Shown here: positions 50,701-63,600 of the stretch, piece after piece
Layout: every line of letters begins with the position of its first letter
Numbering within the stretch: the stretch's first letter is position 1
Assembly: GCA_001695595.3 (NCBI GenBank)
Contig: MBPM02000029.1
Location: forward strand, 761,739-825,738
Direction: 5' to 3'
From: Plasmopara viticola
Lineage: Eukaryota > Oomycota > Peronosporomycetes > Peronosporales > Peronosporaceae
Length of the DNA stretch: 64,000 bases
The notes under the pieces: generated by a model
Databases searched by the model: none
The model's input: the letters and a program-made list of their open reading frames with translations, nothing else
Told to the model about the DNA's origin: nothing
Translations under genes and position numbers: made by a program

Positions 50701-51600
50701 CTTTCTCGAGTGTGATATCCATTTATTAGAGCACTTGAAGCAGTATTTTGGTGAGTCATCTTTGCAAATACACTGATCGACCGTACTTCATTGGTAAGCG
50801 TATGTATGACTACACCCAAGCACGAGAGAAAAGCAGATTGAAGCCAGCTCGCAAGTTAATTGGAAGCTACTTTGGAGAGAAGATCTAACCTACGCGCCAT
50901 TGCTCAAGTGGTACCAATCTCATGGCAAGACATATAGCTCCATCAAAACAAGCCCACACAAGGTGTTTGCCTCATTTATGACGTGAGAATGATGTCGACA
51001 AGTCTAAAGCTATGCTTGCTGAGATGATGAAACCGGTAGGCAACAGCGCTTTTAATAGATCTGGCATGGATAAGAGCAACCACAAAAAGATTAAGTATGA
51101 GCCAAGCAATGAGGTTAAAAAGGCTAAAATTGAGCGCTTCATCTTTCACGGGTTAGAGAAACTCAACGGTGCTTGCAAGCTCATTATGATAAGTCGCAAA
51201 CAAAATTCGATCCCTTTGACGATTGTTATCTATCGACTCGCCAAACAACGCATGCTTCGGTTCTATTGGACGACTACTTCAATCGTTCAGACTTGCAGAA
51301 TCAGAAAATATATACTAACTCTGCCTACATTGAACTCAGCTGTGATTATTCGTTCCAAGACTGTATCAAACCTTAACTACGTGAGCACATTCAGCACAAG
51401 TATGACAAGCCACGCGATTGTAGCACGGAGAGGGCTAAAACTGATCGTCGTACCCCTTGACTATTTAAGGATGAATAGTTAGTTAATGCTATGGTCTCAT
51501 TATCGTCAAAGAACTATATTTGCTATCTACCTGATGATTTGTAAAAGGTCAAGGTATCAACTAAGGGTGTGCAATAAAGAGGCTGTATTTGGCGTGCCGT
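47788..51600 (+). mobile_element. Maverick/Polinton-like element relic with DNA polymerase B (right copy)
   Basis: The plus-strand counterpart of 1-2855, extending farther. Upstream blocks include a finger-like YQCSMCGMIFVFSAKLRDH (about 48955-49010) and FDLIFFTDGVSLSVRR (about 50055-50100). PolB follows from about 50460. Upstream segments 48169-50200 are homologous between the arms but too decayed to assign domains. No terminal inverted repeats, integrase, packaging ATPase or capsid gene was recognised. Confidence 0.75.
50460..51600 (+). pseudogene. Maverick-type family B DNA polymerase (palm region, broken)
   Basis: Protein-primed family B polymerases of Maverick/Polinton elements replicate the element. 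Visible in changing frames: IAGGPAIISSRDV and GGKLCKKM (about 50500-50590); motif A neighbourhood LYLWAFGNDIPCGG (about 50598-50640); motif B neighbourhood MMKPVGNSAFNRSGMDK (about 51024-51075) followed by a lysine-rich KIKYEPSNEVKKAKIE and FHGLEKLNGACKLIM; RLAKQRMLRFY (about 51235-51268); motif C remnant YTNSAYIELS (about 51312-51341), where the YxDTDS aspartates are lost; and a tail LSSKNYICYLPDD at about 51500-51540. Frameshifts and the lost motif C aspartates make it inactive. Confidence 0.82.
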
Positions 51601-54600
51601 TGTTCACTGTACCAAGAATCGTTACTTGAATCTTCTTTATGAGTGAAATCACATCTGTCATTTAAATTTCGTCATTATTCGTGATGTCACCCTACTAGTA
51701 ATTATGTAGTCCTTTATTTTTTGGATGTTGTAGACACAATGTTTCCGAATTCTACGTCCCTCGCTCAAAACGAGCAAAATCGACAGGAGCTACTCAAAAG
51801 ATTTTAACGTCGTGTTCGACAAGCCAATGCAAAGCGCGATATTTGTGAGGGCGCAACTTGGGCCACTGGTATTTCGTAATGTTTTACTGCTGCTGCGAAA
51901 AAATCAACTGGATTGACTAAAAACGTCATTGCTAAAGACTTGAGAAAGTCTTAAAAATGAAAGGTATTAAGCAGACCCTGGAGTCTTCACTGATTCTAAA
52001 GTAAATGTTCGCCCCATTATGGTAGATGCTTAAGTACAAGCAAAGCCGAACATAAGTGATGGTGAAGCACTAACAACTCAATTGAATGTAAATTTTGAAG
52101 TCAACAGCATGCCTACTATGACTGATTTGGGTTGGTGAAGATAAGGCGGTCACAACGATGAAGTTGAAAAATAAAAGCAATCAAAATAAGCGGTTGCAGA
52201 AATACTTGAGGTTTATTATATTTAAGCTAGATTGGGTATTCATCCCCTCGCTTCTTATGGATGTCAGCTTACGAAGTATTACATTAGAAATGATGCCAAT
52301 GCATACAGTATTATCAGATTGAGAAGCTTGTTTAAGTTTCAAGCATAAATTAGATAGAGACTTGGCAATAAATAATGATGCTCGATTTATCAGCGAGAAA
52401 CGAGAACGTAATGTGATGAGTAAAAAGGATAAAAGGGTACCGTATCAAGTATAGCAGCGTATTGGAGAAAACGCTCCTTCTTATGATGACTGTAATCAAA
52501 GGAAACAAAGACTCGACCAAGTTGAATTCAGCAATTTAACTTATTCGCCGACTGACCTGATAACAAAATTAACATTTTTTGACCGTAAATAAAAAAGGAA
52601 ATGCTCGAATCTAATGGGTAAATAATCCAATTTTAATGGGATATCAAATAGTGTAATTGGTCAGGAAAGTAATCGTCCAAAGCCAGCTATCAGTAATCGA
52701 GTCAACAGTTAACTTGCACATTAATTATTTGATAGTAAGGTTAGTGCGAGAAGTCTTGAGTTGGCGTTTATCGGTAAGGAAGATGACGAAGTAGATGCTA
52801 ATAATTTTACTGAAGGTGATGGTGAAGCTCGACAAGGTCTATTGGGTGTGTTAATGAAGACATTTTTCAAAACCTGACCAACGCGGACAAGAATGCTAAA
52901 AAAAATCTTCAGTAATTACTACACGCAACTCCACTATAAGAATATTTGAATACCTTTACGAGTAAAACCTGTTGCAAAACTGAAAATGGTGGAAGAAGTC
53001 ATACATTAGAACGAGCATCTTATTCCAGTTCAATAAATATCAGAAATGAAATGCACAAACATGTGTCTGATGAAGCTTGGAAGGGGCTAATGAAATAGTT
53101 ACGTTGGATGGATACAATTCTATCGCTACTTGATGATTTAAAGATTTGTATAGAGATCTCAAAATGTTAAGTAACGATTCTTATCATATGACGAAGAAGG
53201 TGTAGAAGTAGGTAGGGAGAAGGTAAAGGGTAAGCAAACTTGTGAAAATCTGATGATAAACTTAAAATATTGAACAATGCAATACTAAGCTCTGCTCATT
53301 GTATCAGACGACAGAGTATTGTTCGATATAGATATGAATGTTTACAAAGGTTTTATAAGAAATATGCGGCATTTTACCAAGCATACGGATAGGCTCAAAA
53401 GCGTAATGAAGAGGCCAATGAAATATTGAAATGACTCAAAAATGGCACGATCAGCGCTGAAGGTAGCGACTCTAGCTATTAAAGCAACAAAAGCTGTATT
53501 CAAAGCTAAGGTTAAAAATATAGCAATGCTGCAATGTAGATATCGTTGATAGCAAACAGGGTCTCAAAGGTTGTGATTTATAGGTGCTGGCGTGGCTCTA
53601 TTGGAAGGTGTCGTCAGGCGTAAGAAGGCCTCTAGTCTTAATGAGATTTGAGGCTTTGCTACTCCAAGTGCTTACGTTTACCGACAACTCGGTAGTAAGT
53701 ACGTCTGTAATCCAGACCTCACTTGTGATTGTACAGCTGAATCGTTAAAAGTGCGGAACGAAGTGTCAGGTCAAAAGTGCGGACAGAAGTGTCAGATCAG
53801 TGATAATCTTCAAGGCATGATCAAAACGTGTGTGATTGACCAACGTATGATAAGATCAGCATCGAGATAAGTAAATGCTCTCATCTTCGGTAAAATTTTC
53901 ACGATAACTTACGGATCCATTAGAGAACCTTTGCGCTCCGCATGACAAGCTCAAGTAAGGGAATGATAATCGAGTGTCATCCAGCAGCTCTAGTCGCTCA
54001 CGCTAGATTTGTACATCAATCGTCTAATCGATGATAAAGACTACGGAATAATTATAATAGACTACTACTAGCATCATATTCTTCTTTAACTCCCGCATAA
54101 TTTTCAGCTAATTGGTAGCTATAGCGTTAACGCTGATAACGACGTCGCTGAACTCGAAGCTTTCAAGAATCTAATCGTTCATGATCGCTTTCAGAAAACT
54201 CAGGCGATGTATAGGCAACTGATCTCGATAAGTAAACCAGGAAGGTCGATGCATCAACGAATACGAGGGTGGTCGTATGTGGGCTCACCAACCCAAGAAA
54301 AGAGCTCAAAAAGATTGTGAAGACAGTTGCTATCTGTATGGAGCTCAGAGACTGAAGGCACGCGAACGAGTCTGCTTAACCCATCTAATTTAGGCAATAC
54401 AATTCGCACGATGTCATTTTGATATCCTCGATAAATGCTGGTACTTTTGTTGCTGATACTACTTCAAGTATGGCAGACTCGTCATCAGTTTTGTGGTTGG
54501 GGAACATTCTATCACCAAGAGCAGTCATTTTTCAGCTTGATACATCGTTGATCCCACGATTCGGCTAGAATCATTAGTAGTTAAATTGGTTTTGAGCTCT

Positions 54601-57600
54601 TCACTCGAGCCGCAACCCATGATTGGGCTATACACTACCAAAGAGAATCTTTCAAAACCTAATCGAGAGTGTAGGGGCCATGCCCTTGTAGGAATCATCG
54701 CACGAACTTCGAGCAATTCTATTCTTTTCATCAGTTCCTGGATCATTCTCACATTATACGCAGCTAAAAATGAACATTTTACATGAAGCTTTCCCCCCTT
54801 AGGTTCTAGCCATGGATCTGGACTTTGCTCTAAATCTGTATCATTATCAGGATTTCGAGCGACTAAATTATGATTCCTTGATCTATAACATCTGAGCGAT
54901 CACACCCGATTCAATTGGTGTGTCTCATCTATACGATTTCACATTTAAGGTCTTGTCAAACATTTAACGCGGGTAATAGACAATTTGAAAAAAGCGTGCT
55001 TTAAACACCAATTTGATTAATCATCGCTTCGCAACCATTTTTTTTTTAAATTACCGCACGCATTTATATGTGTGGTTGTTGTTCCAGTAGCAGTTTCTCT
55101 CATTCAGAGTCAGGTTTAATCGATACACTGCTATTCCCACATTGCGTGCACAAATTTCATGTATAACTACAACGTTAAGACACGGAGGGGGCTGATGGGG
55201 TGACAGTAGATAATCAAGATGTCTAGTGTTCGTTAAAGTGTCTGATTGCTACCAAATCTTAGGTCATTAGATGTATAATGTCCAATCCAAATAGCTTTCA
55301 ACGATGTTTCATTAGTACTATCATTAACCTTAATTTTAAGACAGTAGCAGGTGAAACATTCGATTCGTTAAGTGTAAGCATCCTTGTATAGCTGCTATCC
55401 AAATAATCCGCTCTAGATCAATTAATAAAGAAAAATTCATATAAATTAATGCCTGACTCTGTTGAATTTCCATTGATATATTCGCTTGATCTCCATAATC
55501 TAAAAGCTCTTTCAGACTACCAAAGCACGAATTATCACAAGATTCTAAGAGAGTTGCTGCTGATTTCTTTGAACCGCATCGACGAAAGCGACACCATTGT
55601 TTGATATCCAGCGAATGCGTTCATCGTTCCGGTACGAATAATACTACCGATATCTTAAATATGCCTTGAGCTTTTGATAGCATCAGTCTCGCTAGTTCTG
55701 ATCGATTCGAAGTCGCCGAGCGTCTCGCTGACCTTTATCAAACACTCGAAATATGAGCATCAAGAGTGCATAACCTTTATAAATATCTTCCACAAGAGCC
55801 TTTCGACCAACTACTCCTCCATAAGAGATTCCAATAAACGCCAAACGATCGAAAATATCACAAAATGAAGTAGTTGAGTTATAAAATTTAATTTCGGACA
55901 GCTCAATCGCTGACATAGATGATAGGCTGATAATGATTTGCGATGCTCCAGTAAGTACCCGAGTGCCAGCGATTGTGAGCCCCGAAACAGACCTAAGGAT
56001 GCAGTTTTGTTTGCTCTGCCGACTGTAGCTTACGAGTGATCAGTTGTGGTTGGGTACTCCTAAAGCAAGTGCTCTGTTGGTAGCGGCTGTTCCAGACGTG
56101 ATACTGACCACGCTCGAGGGAACAGATAATGCAGTGACATCAATCACGGTCAGGCTGCTACAAGATAAGGCCCTAATTCCGCTAAGATCGACACCTGAAA
56201 CGAGGCTATAACTTTGCATTGCTGTTCCCTGGGCAATTTTTATGTAAAACAGGCGATAATCGTTCTTATCGAGGCAAAGTGTCTGCGCATACTCATGGGT
56301 AAAACATCCTTCGGCATCTAATGTTTACAAGAGAGCTGGGTTATAGATACGTAATGTAAAAATTGGCTAGTGATGAGAGAAACCCGAACGATCGAGCGAA
56401 TAAATGACAATCATCAGCGGTACTTCAGACTTATTACCATCCCAAACTATGATGATGCTTACCTAAGAAGTATCGCGGAACTTCAGTCAGAACAATTTCT
56501 AAATTAGACATTAAATTGTCGATTCAGAATGTTAGTACTCGGACCGAGCTTCTCAGAAAACCAACTTAGCCATGTTCATTCTTAAACACCCATTTGCACG
56601 TGATAGCACGTAATCATAAACAGCCATCTACGACTGTCTGAAGCAAAATTTGAAGGGCTTTAACACATTCTACGATGACAACCAAATCTCGATAGGGTTA
56701 GGCAGACGCCAATAAATAGTTAAAAAAATTGGTTTCATCGACAATTTTTTGGAGCCGATGAGCTACTTCAGAAAAACAACTTTAGTGGTCTCTTCATCAG
56801 AGGTCGACATCATCTCTTAAGCACTATACTTATAGCTCATTCACACTTCGCAATAGATAAATCACTCGAGTTCAATTCTGAGTGTGTTGAAATCCTCAAG
56901 GATATCAGCAAGCGAGATCTTATCATGGTAGTGAAAGTCTTTAGAATCCCTAATCTTAACGATCTGACTACCGTGATTGGTTATTAATTAACAAAGCTAC
57001 CTCTTTCAAGGGTCTGATTCTGCTTATAGATTCTGTAAAAAGGAATATACGCTTTGATTTGATCGACGAGTTGAGCTGGTGCAACTATAAAAAGTGCACA
57101 CTTACATAGCATGTTATCGGGCATTTGTATACATGGCCTCTAATTTTCTTCACGAAAACAATATTAATTGTTCGGTGATCATATTATCTTGAGATTGCAG
57201 TGTTTGGGACCATCCCAGTGAGGAGTGAAAGACGTTGCTTTCGCTCTGAGGTGCTCGCGACCTCTCGACTACCTGACCCGAAATAAGGTTCCAGAAATGT
57301 TTTTGGTGGTAAATTCCGGTAAGGAAAAAAACTGCCGGCGTGATGTGCTACCTATGACTACTTTGGTACAAGGACGCGGGTAGTTTTTCCGTTATTTCGT
57401 AACGCTGATCACGGGGTGGACTACATTGATGCCATAAAATGAGATAAAGCCGGCCAAAGCTCGCGTGCGTGTCAAGTATTTGTCAATGTTATAAACTATG
57501 AGCTATAGCCACAGACTGAATAAGCTATCGCGTTCAGCATAAGATGCGGATGTTGAGTATTTAGTCGTTTTGCAGAATTAAAAAATATACTCTCCGTAAT

Positions 57601-57738
57601 TGGAACAAGACTTGAAACTCTTTGCTACTTGCGTAAACAACATAGTTTGCCTTCGCTTTGTTGCAGCGACACGCTCGTTGAGGTGCGTGTAGTTCCTTAA
57701 GCTACCCAGTGCAGTGAGTCGCACAGTATTCGTCGACA
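51601..57738. other. Decayed, unassigned DNA downstream of the Maverick polymerase
   Basis: About 6 kb without a callable gene. Plus-strand frames in 51740-53650 are lysine- and aspartate-rich and repeatedly interrupted (for example a stretch with SALKVATLAIKATKAVFKAK near 53455-53515, then GAGVALLEGVVRRKKASS near 53585). Similar broken frames occur at 55450-55600 and 56050-56220. Their position next to PolB suggests more of the same element, possibly structural genes, but no capsid, protease or ATPase motif is visible. The last 150 bp is the 5' flank of the phosphodiesterase gene. Confidence 0.45.
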
Positions 57739-60700
57739 ATGTCTCGCTTGCATTGCTTGGAAACTGGCCCACCCCAGCATATAAGTCCCGACGCGTCAAA
57801 TGGCACTGGATCTACATCCTTGCTACCTCTAATCTCTGGGTCAGGCGACAATGTGATGAATATCATGCCAATGCCACCGAAATGGAAGAGTAACAAACCA
57901 TACTCGAAGAGGAATACGCAGCTACACAATAGTCGCTTTCATTTGGAACCGCTTATACCGCCGTCTGAAAGATCAACCGCTGACACGCACACACTTACGA
58001 TCAGTGCAACGTCTGGTAAGGTGTCTTGGGACTCGACTGTAATGGAAGCTGGCAGCACCATTTTGGAAAATCTGGACAAATTTCGAGACGTGGACCGCAA
58101 GCTGCAATTTTACAAAACACTGACGGCTTTCAAAACGCGTGACGCAGTCCAGTCGGAGCAGTCTCTGCAGAAAACACTGACCTCGCTGCTTTGTGCCACC
58201 GCCACAGCTCTGGATGCCACAGCAGTTGTTTTATATTCGCTTTCGAGCGCAAAAGTGCCAGTCGTGAAGGTTGTAGCTTGCTCTAGCTCCGGACCTGGAA
58301 TTGTAGGCTTCCAGACACCATTAGCGACATTTGCATTGCGTGAGCTCGTCGAGCAGTTTGATGTCAACAACGACGAGGCATCTAGATGTAGTACAGAGCC
58401 AGTTGCTACGTACGTTGCTTGTCTTCAAAACCTGGGGACGTATGAAATAACGTGCGATGTCGATTCAGTCCTGGGCTTGACAACCTTGAGTGTACTGGCT
58501 GGTGTACTGCCTGATGAATGTGGGCGACCGCGGTTTGTGATGGAAGCGAGAAGCATACACGAAGGATTGACATTTTCTAACAAATTAATGCACGCAGCAC
58601 TCATTGCAGTCGAGAACATCGTGTATCCATTCGAATTGCGACGAGCACTCGCTCGACAAAGTTGTACTCATTCGGTCGTGCAAGAAATGTTATGGCATAC
58701 GTAGATCCTCCCGATCAGACTTTGGTAGCGACGCAAGACGGTGCAAGCAATGAAAACATTGGACCCATTACAGAAGAAGCCGAGCCTTTTACAAGTGCAG
58801 AGGCCAAATGGGTTCCTTCACGCCAAATCAAGCTATTAGGTGCGCAGATTATGACTGCAGTACCGAGCTTATTGGGACTTGGTCTCGTTGAGCTGCTTTC
58901 TGACAAATTCGAGTGTAAAATTCTTGCTTCTCACGGAATGGGCTTTGAATCAAACCAACGACAACGGTTTTGCGCAGTGATCGAGTCCAGCAAAGATTGT
59001 ATCAGAACGTGGTTGAAAGTGTGCGCACACACACATCCTTGGACCTAAGTGACAATGTCGACTTGAATGCAGCTCTGCAATTAGAAACCAGCGGCAAGCA
59101 CTCGTTAATCTTCTTTCCCGTGCCTACTTTTCGACAAGCAGCAACGCCGTGCGGTATTTTTTGTCTCGTGTCCAACTCGACCGGGTCGCTATGTGCATTC
59201 AATGAAACTGCATTGACACTTGAAAAGCAGCTTCAGCCGATCGTGGCAGCGATTTCGTCAACTTTGTCTGCCAAGCAGCAAGCCGATGATCTTATAGCAT
59301 CCACGCGACAAACACGACAATTCATGGCATTGTGTCGCTCTCATTTGCTAGTGGACTCGGTACGCGACCCGTCGAGTCTTGTGTCGTTAATATGTGACCT
59401 TGGAAGTGTGGTGTTTCAGACAGCTCACGTAACGCTATACGTATCGGACACGGTTAAGCAAGAGCTTTGGAGTCTTAGCTCTCGAAGTAGCATTAATGGG
59501 CTTAGAATTCCGTACGGACGTGGAATCGCTGGCCACGTAGCCATGACGAAGGAGCCACTAACGATTCACCGGCCGTACGAAGATCCACGCTTTGATCAGT
59601 CCATTGACGCGAAATCTGGCTTTAAAACCGAGTCACTCATTACCCAGCCCATTTTGGATCATGCTGGTGAGACGGTTGGCGTATTGCAAGCTGTCAACTT
59701 TAAACCGCACCCTGTGGTATGTTCCGTCGTCGCATCCTACGATGACGAGGTAATGGCGAATTACTTGCGACTAGTGGTCCACGCACTGCACATGAACTCT
59801 TCGCTGATCATTTTTGCCAAGGTGAAGGCTGATTACTGGGCAACTCGTACTGGTCAAGACATACTTCATGACGAGGGGGTTGGTCAGCGAACATCGAAAA
59901 AAATGATAATAAGACTTTGCTGGGACTGAAATTATGGAAATCGATATCGATGGCAAACACGCAGTGGCAAGCGTCCACTCTCTGCTGGACTCGAGTGGCT
60001 TTGATGAGGCCAGGGCTATTATTGCGCAGAACAAATGGAGCACTTTTGCGTATACGTGTTGGGCGCTTGGTCGCTTTGTTTCATTAAAGCGCAGAGCAAC
60101 GGTACGATTCGCAGTATGCACGAGGCATGGCGGACGACAGTAGTTTTTTTCAAAAGGGAAGTCACCAGACTGTTCGCCGTCCACGTATGCGAAGCCACAA
60201 AGCATCAGTTGCACGCACGCACTCGCTCATTACGCGATGGCATCGTATGACGATGGGGCAGGAAGGATTTGGTGACCTGAATGAAATACTACACGACCAT
60301 TTCAATCCGTTGACAAAGTCAATTCCGAGCTGGAAAACTATGCATATCAACTTTTTGAAGGACTCGTGCTCATCAGGACATTTCGTATCGAAGGCGTCAC
60401 CCTTCGAACGTTTATTGGGGAGCTTGCTGGCAAATACCGCGATGTGCCTTACCACAGTTTCTACCATGGCTTTGATGTGGCATTAGCCTCGTACGCCCTC
60501 ATGCGATCGCCTGAAGTCCTTTCGGTGATAAAAGAACTTGAGGCGCTGAGTCTTTTGATCGCAGCATTAGGACACGATGCCGATCACCCGGGCAACGACA
60601 ACCAGTTCGAAGTAGATGCGAGCTCCGCACTTGCACTCTGCTACAACGACATTTCTGTATTGGAAAACCATCATGCAGCCACAACGTTTGCGGTCCTTAG

Positions 60701-61267
60701 ACGTAAGTCGTCCCGTTTTCTTGTTCATACTTGTCCCGAGTCTCATTCCGATCACTGATGCTTTTCAGATCCAGGTTGCGATATACTTCAAAATTAAGCG
60801 CCAACGCTCGTGCATCGGCACGTACGATGATCGTTCGTAGCATTCTCGGAACCGACATGAAACACCACACAAAGCTGCTGTCTGAGTTGACTGGTGTGAC
60901 GTCGGTCCACGAGTTCAATCATGTACCTGAAGGTCGCCAACTCATGCTTACAATGATCATTCATGGTGCTGATTTAAGCTCCGTCGGACGGCCACTACCA
61001 ATAGCGCTCAAATGGGTCGAGCGCGTATGTACTGAGTTTTCACAGCAGGCGACGCGCTCAGCCGAAGCAGGTCTAAACGTCCCATCGCATTTGCTCAATT
61101 TGCAAGACGAAGGTACGCGGTGTCGTTTACAAATGAACTTTATCGACTACCTCGTCGCGCCTTTATGGGCTTCTATTAGTGGCCTCATTCCAGCTGCTAA
61201 GGATACTTTAGATCATTTGCGAATCAATCGACTTTACTTTAGTGAGCAAGCAAGTGCCAAGCATTGA
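57739..61267 (+). CDS. GAF-domain 3',5'-cyclic nucleotide phosphodiesterase (frame interrupted)
   Basis: Hydrolyses cAMP and/or cGMP; GAF domains usually bind cyclic nucleotide and regulate the catalytic domain. ATG at 57739 (MSRLHCLETGPPQ). After a low-complexity N-terminus come GAF-like regions. The clearest is at about 59490-59700 (RIPYGRGIAGHVAMTKEPL, GFKTESLITQPI, GVLQAVNF). The catalytic domain starts near 60310 (SELENYAYQLFEGLVLIRTF), then DVPYHSFYHGFDVALASYAL (first metal-site histidines), LGHDADHPGNDNQF (the HD motif), LCYNDISVLENHHAATTF, and after the intron SILGTDMKHH and IIHGADLSSVGRPLP with the conserved Asp, ending at 61267. Frame changes near 58690, 59000, 59900, 60240-60370 and 60795; the last fits loss of a T from a short run. 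Metal-site residues are all present, so function is likely if the shifts are assembly errors. Confidence 0.9.
60703..60768 (+). other. 66-nt spliceosomal intron in the phosphodiesterase gene
   Basis: GTAAGT at 60703 and TTTTCAG ending at 60768, short as is usual in oomycetes. Joining the flanks links the NHHAATTFAVLR end of the HD-domain exon to the next conserved block (PGCDIL) in frame, while the intron itself has no conserved coding. Confidence 0.82.
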
Positions 61268-62749
61268 GGCTAAGGGACAATAAAATATTCTTTTGAGCGA
61301 TAGACACAAAATCCAAAGTCGCAATTAAACAGAATAGCTTTGGTTTTATCAGCTCAACAATACTATATCAATTTAGCTTACGGTGGTAAATAAAAAGTAA
61401 AGCAAGCGTCTGGTTATTGTCATATTTCAAGATTTATCAACTCATCAAGACTCTGCGCGTCTGTAATCCCATTAAAGGAACAGCGTGCCCGACCGCTTAA
61501 GGGTAAGCATAGTCGGTAATCTTAATGCACCTAAGGTCGTATAAGTGCCAAATCTTTAATAGCGACTACCGGTAGCCGATATTTTCCGCTATTCACTCTT
61601 AATTGAGGCACATTACCGGCTTAAGAGTTCCGCAGCTACTCTTGCTGCGACGTTCTGCTAATCTCACTTTTATATATTATTGATTGACGAAGACGACTAA
61701 AACTGTACGACTGCTAATTTAAATGTCGCGAGTAGCAAGTTGCTCAAATGGACGTAGGTGACATTATCATAATTAGGGGTCGGCAAGCGTCACAGCTGAC
61801 ACTCAAAAACATTTCGGTCATTTACTACTTACACAATCGCGTGTTTTGAATTTAATGTCACGAGTAGCAAGTTGCTCAAATGGAGCGTAGGTGACATTAT
61901 CATAATTAGGGGTCGGCAAGCGTCACAGCTGACGCCAAAAACATTTCGGTCATTTACTACTTACACAATCGCGTGTTTTGAATGAGTCGTGTAGGCCTAA
62001 CGAAAAAAGATTGTGTGACTTTTTCGTGCGGGACGCGTTGTTAAATGCCTGATATTACTGATCGATTCTCGTAGCTATCAACGCTTACAAGCACCAATCT
62101 GCAAACGACTTGGTCAAAATTCTACACCACTCAATCAACTTGCTTCATCTACTTCATTCATCGTTATAGTCGATATGGTAGTCAAGGCGTTGGAGATCGC
62201 GCCCGTTGCGTAGCATCAGCAATATGCACAAGAAGGACGATCTAACATATGGTTTATGTAACTAGCAGTCGGTGGCTGTCGACACTGAACAGCTTGTAGG
62301 TCTGCTCGTTGATCATCAAATATCACTTAGCCGATCAACACGTAAAGAAATACATCTTATAGAATCTAACGTGATACTTTCATGCTTTACAATCTTAATA
62401 ATCTTGTAAATGCCACCAGGTCAATTAGCTTCTCGACATGCTACTTTGTAAAATGGCGATGAGTCAGCAAAAAGTATTGACATGCAACAGGGGCTTCAAA
62501 AATCACGCTTTTACATTTAGTATATAAGGAAAATCACATCGAGTTTACGAGGTGTTACAGTGTTGTACGGATACAAGGTGGAAGGTTCAAGAATCCAACA
62601 TCCATTTTCATAGCAGACGCTCCAAGAAACTGTCAATACTGATAAGATGACAGTCTTCACATAAAGAAACGCGGTACGCGAGTGCGTCGTTAACACTTGA
62701 TAACCTTCAAGTAAACTATCGCATAATTTGCTGGGTTTGAATCACTTTA
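61268..62749. other. Intergenic region downstream of the phosphodiesterase
   Basis: About 1.5 kb without a recognisable gene. The first part has small inverted matches around CTTAAG (about 61495-61630, GACCGCTTAAGG against CCGGCTTAAGAG), too short to call an element. It contains the tandem direct repeat at 61722-61982. The rest is A+T-rich with no clear feature. Confidence 0.5.
61722..61982 (+). repeat. Two tandem copies of a 131-132-bp unit
   Basis: AATGTCGCGAGTAGCAAGTT at 61722 recurs as AATGTCACGAGTAGCAAGTT at 61854. Both copies continue through GTGACATTATCATAATTAGG, GGCAAGCGTCACAGCTGAC and ACTTACACAATCGCGTGTTT. They differ at only a few positions. No open frame or known element is recognised. 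Confidence 0.92.
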
Positions 62750-63106
62750 GTGGACTTTAGACATGTACGACAAACTGAGGTTAAAAAACATTGCGGCGGA
62801 CATCACAAGCATTTCGGCGCGGGTTTCTATCAACCCAAAAGTGCACGTAATAAAACAATAGGGACAACGGATGCGTTCGAACGAAACTTGCGTTTCGCGC
62901 AGTCGAGAACATGCAGCACTTCATGCATGTGTGTATTGCATCCGGAGTGTATCAATCTCTAAACTCTTTTTTTTAGTACTTTCAAGTTATACATAGTATC
63001 ACTTTATTTGCCTGAAGGAATTTTTTAACGCATGCGAAGCGAATCCAAAATGAGCAGGTAGTTGATACGTTCAAATCGACACCAGTCAAACTGAAGTCAA
63101 GGCGCT

Positions 63107-63181
63107 ACCCGGTGGCGTGGATAGTGGACTATGCTTCTAACTCTTACGGTGTGTGCTGCAGGTTCGAGCCCCACACCGGAC
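63107..63181 (+). repeat. tRNA-like head of SINE-like unit, copy 1
   Basis: 75 nt. The 5' CCCGGT pairs with ACCGG near the 3' end like an acceptor stem. An A-box-like TGGCGTGGATAGTGG and a B-box GGTTCGAGCC sit at tRNA spacing. The T-stem pairs poorly (about 3 of 5) and the anticodon arm is unclear, so it is tRNA-derived rather than a working tRNA. Confidence 0.7.
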
Positions 63182-63524
63182 AAATCTCGTTTTAACCGAA
63201 CTTGGGAGGCGGACTGCCCCAAGCAAAACTTTTTTTGGTGTCATGACAACCCAAAGGTGCACATAATAAGACAATAGGGACAACGGATGTGTTCGAACAA
63301 AACTTGCCGTTGCGCGCAGTCGAGAACATGCAGCACTTCATGCATGTGTGTATTGCATCCGGAGTGTATCAATCTCTAAACTCTTTTTTTTAGTACTTCA
63401 AGTTATACATAGTATCACTTTATTTGCATGAAGGACTTTTTCTAACGCTCATGCGAAGCGAATACAAATAAGCAGGTAGTTGATACGTTCAAATCGACAC
63501 CAGTCAAATTGAAGTCAAGGCGCT

Positions 63525-63600
63525 GCCCGGTGGCGTGGATAGTGGACTATGCTTTCCAACCCTTACGGTGTGTGTTGCAGGTTCGAGCCCCACACCAGAC
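63525..63600 (+). repeat. tRNA-like head of SINE-like unit, copy 2
   Basis: Same structure as copy 1 with GCCCGGT at the 5' end, B-box GGTTCGAGCC and 3' ACCAGAC. The third head begins at 63942 and is cut by the window edge in its B-box. Confidence 0.7.

Noticed and set aside
61495..61630. Possible MITE with CTTAAG-containing inverted ends
   Set aside because: The inverted match is only about 10-12 bp with mismatches and no target duplication was seen.
63107..63600. Functional tRNA genes
   Set aside because: Size, acceptor pairing and B-box fit, but the T-stem pairs poorly, no clear anticodon arm forms, and the segment is one part of a 417-bp tandem repeat. Called tRNA-derived instead.
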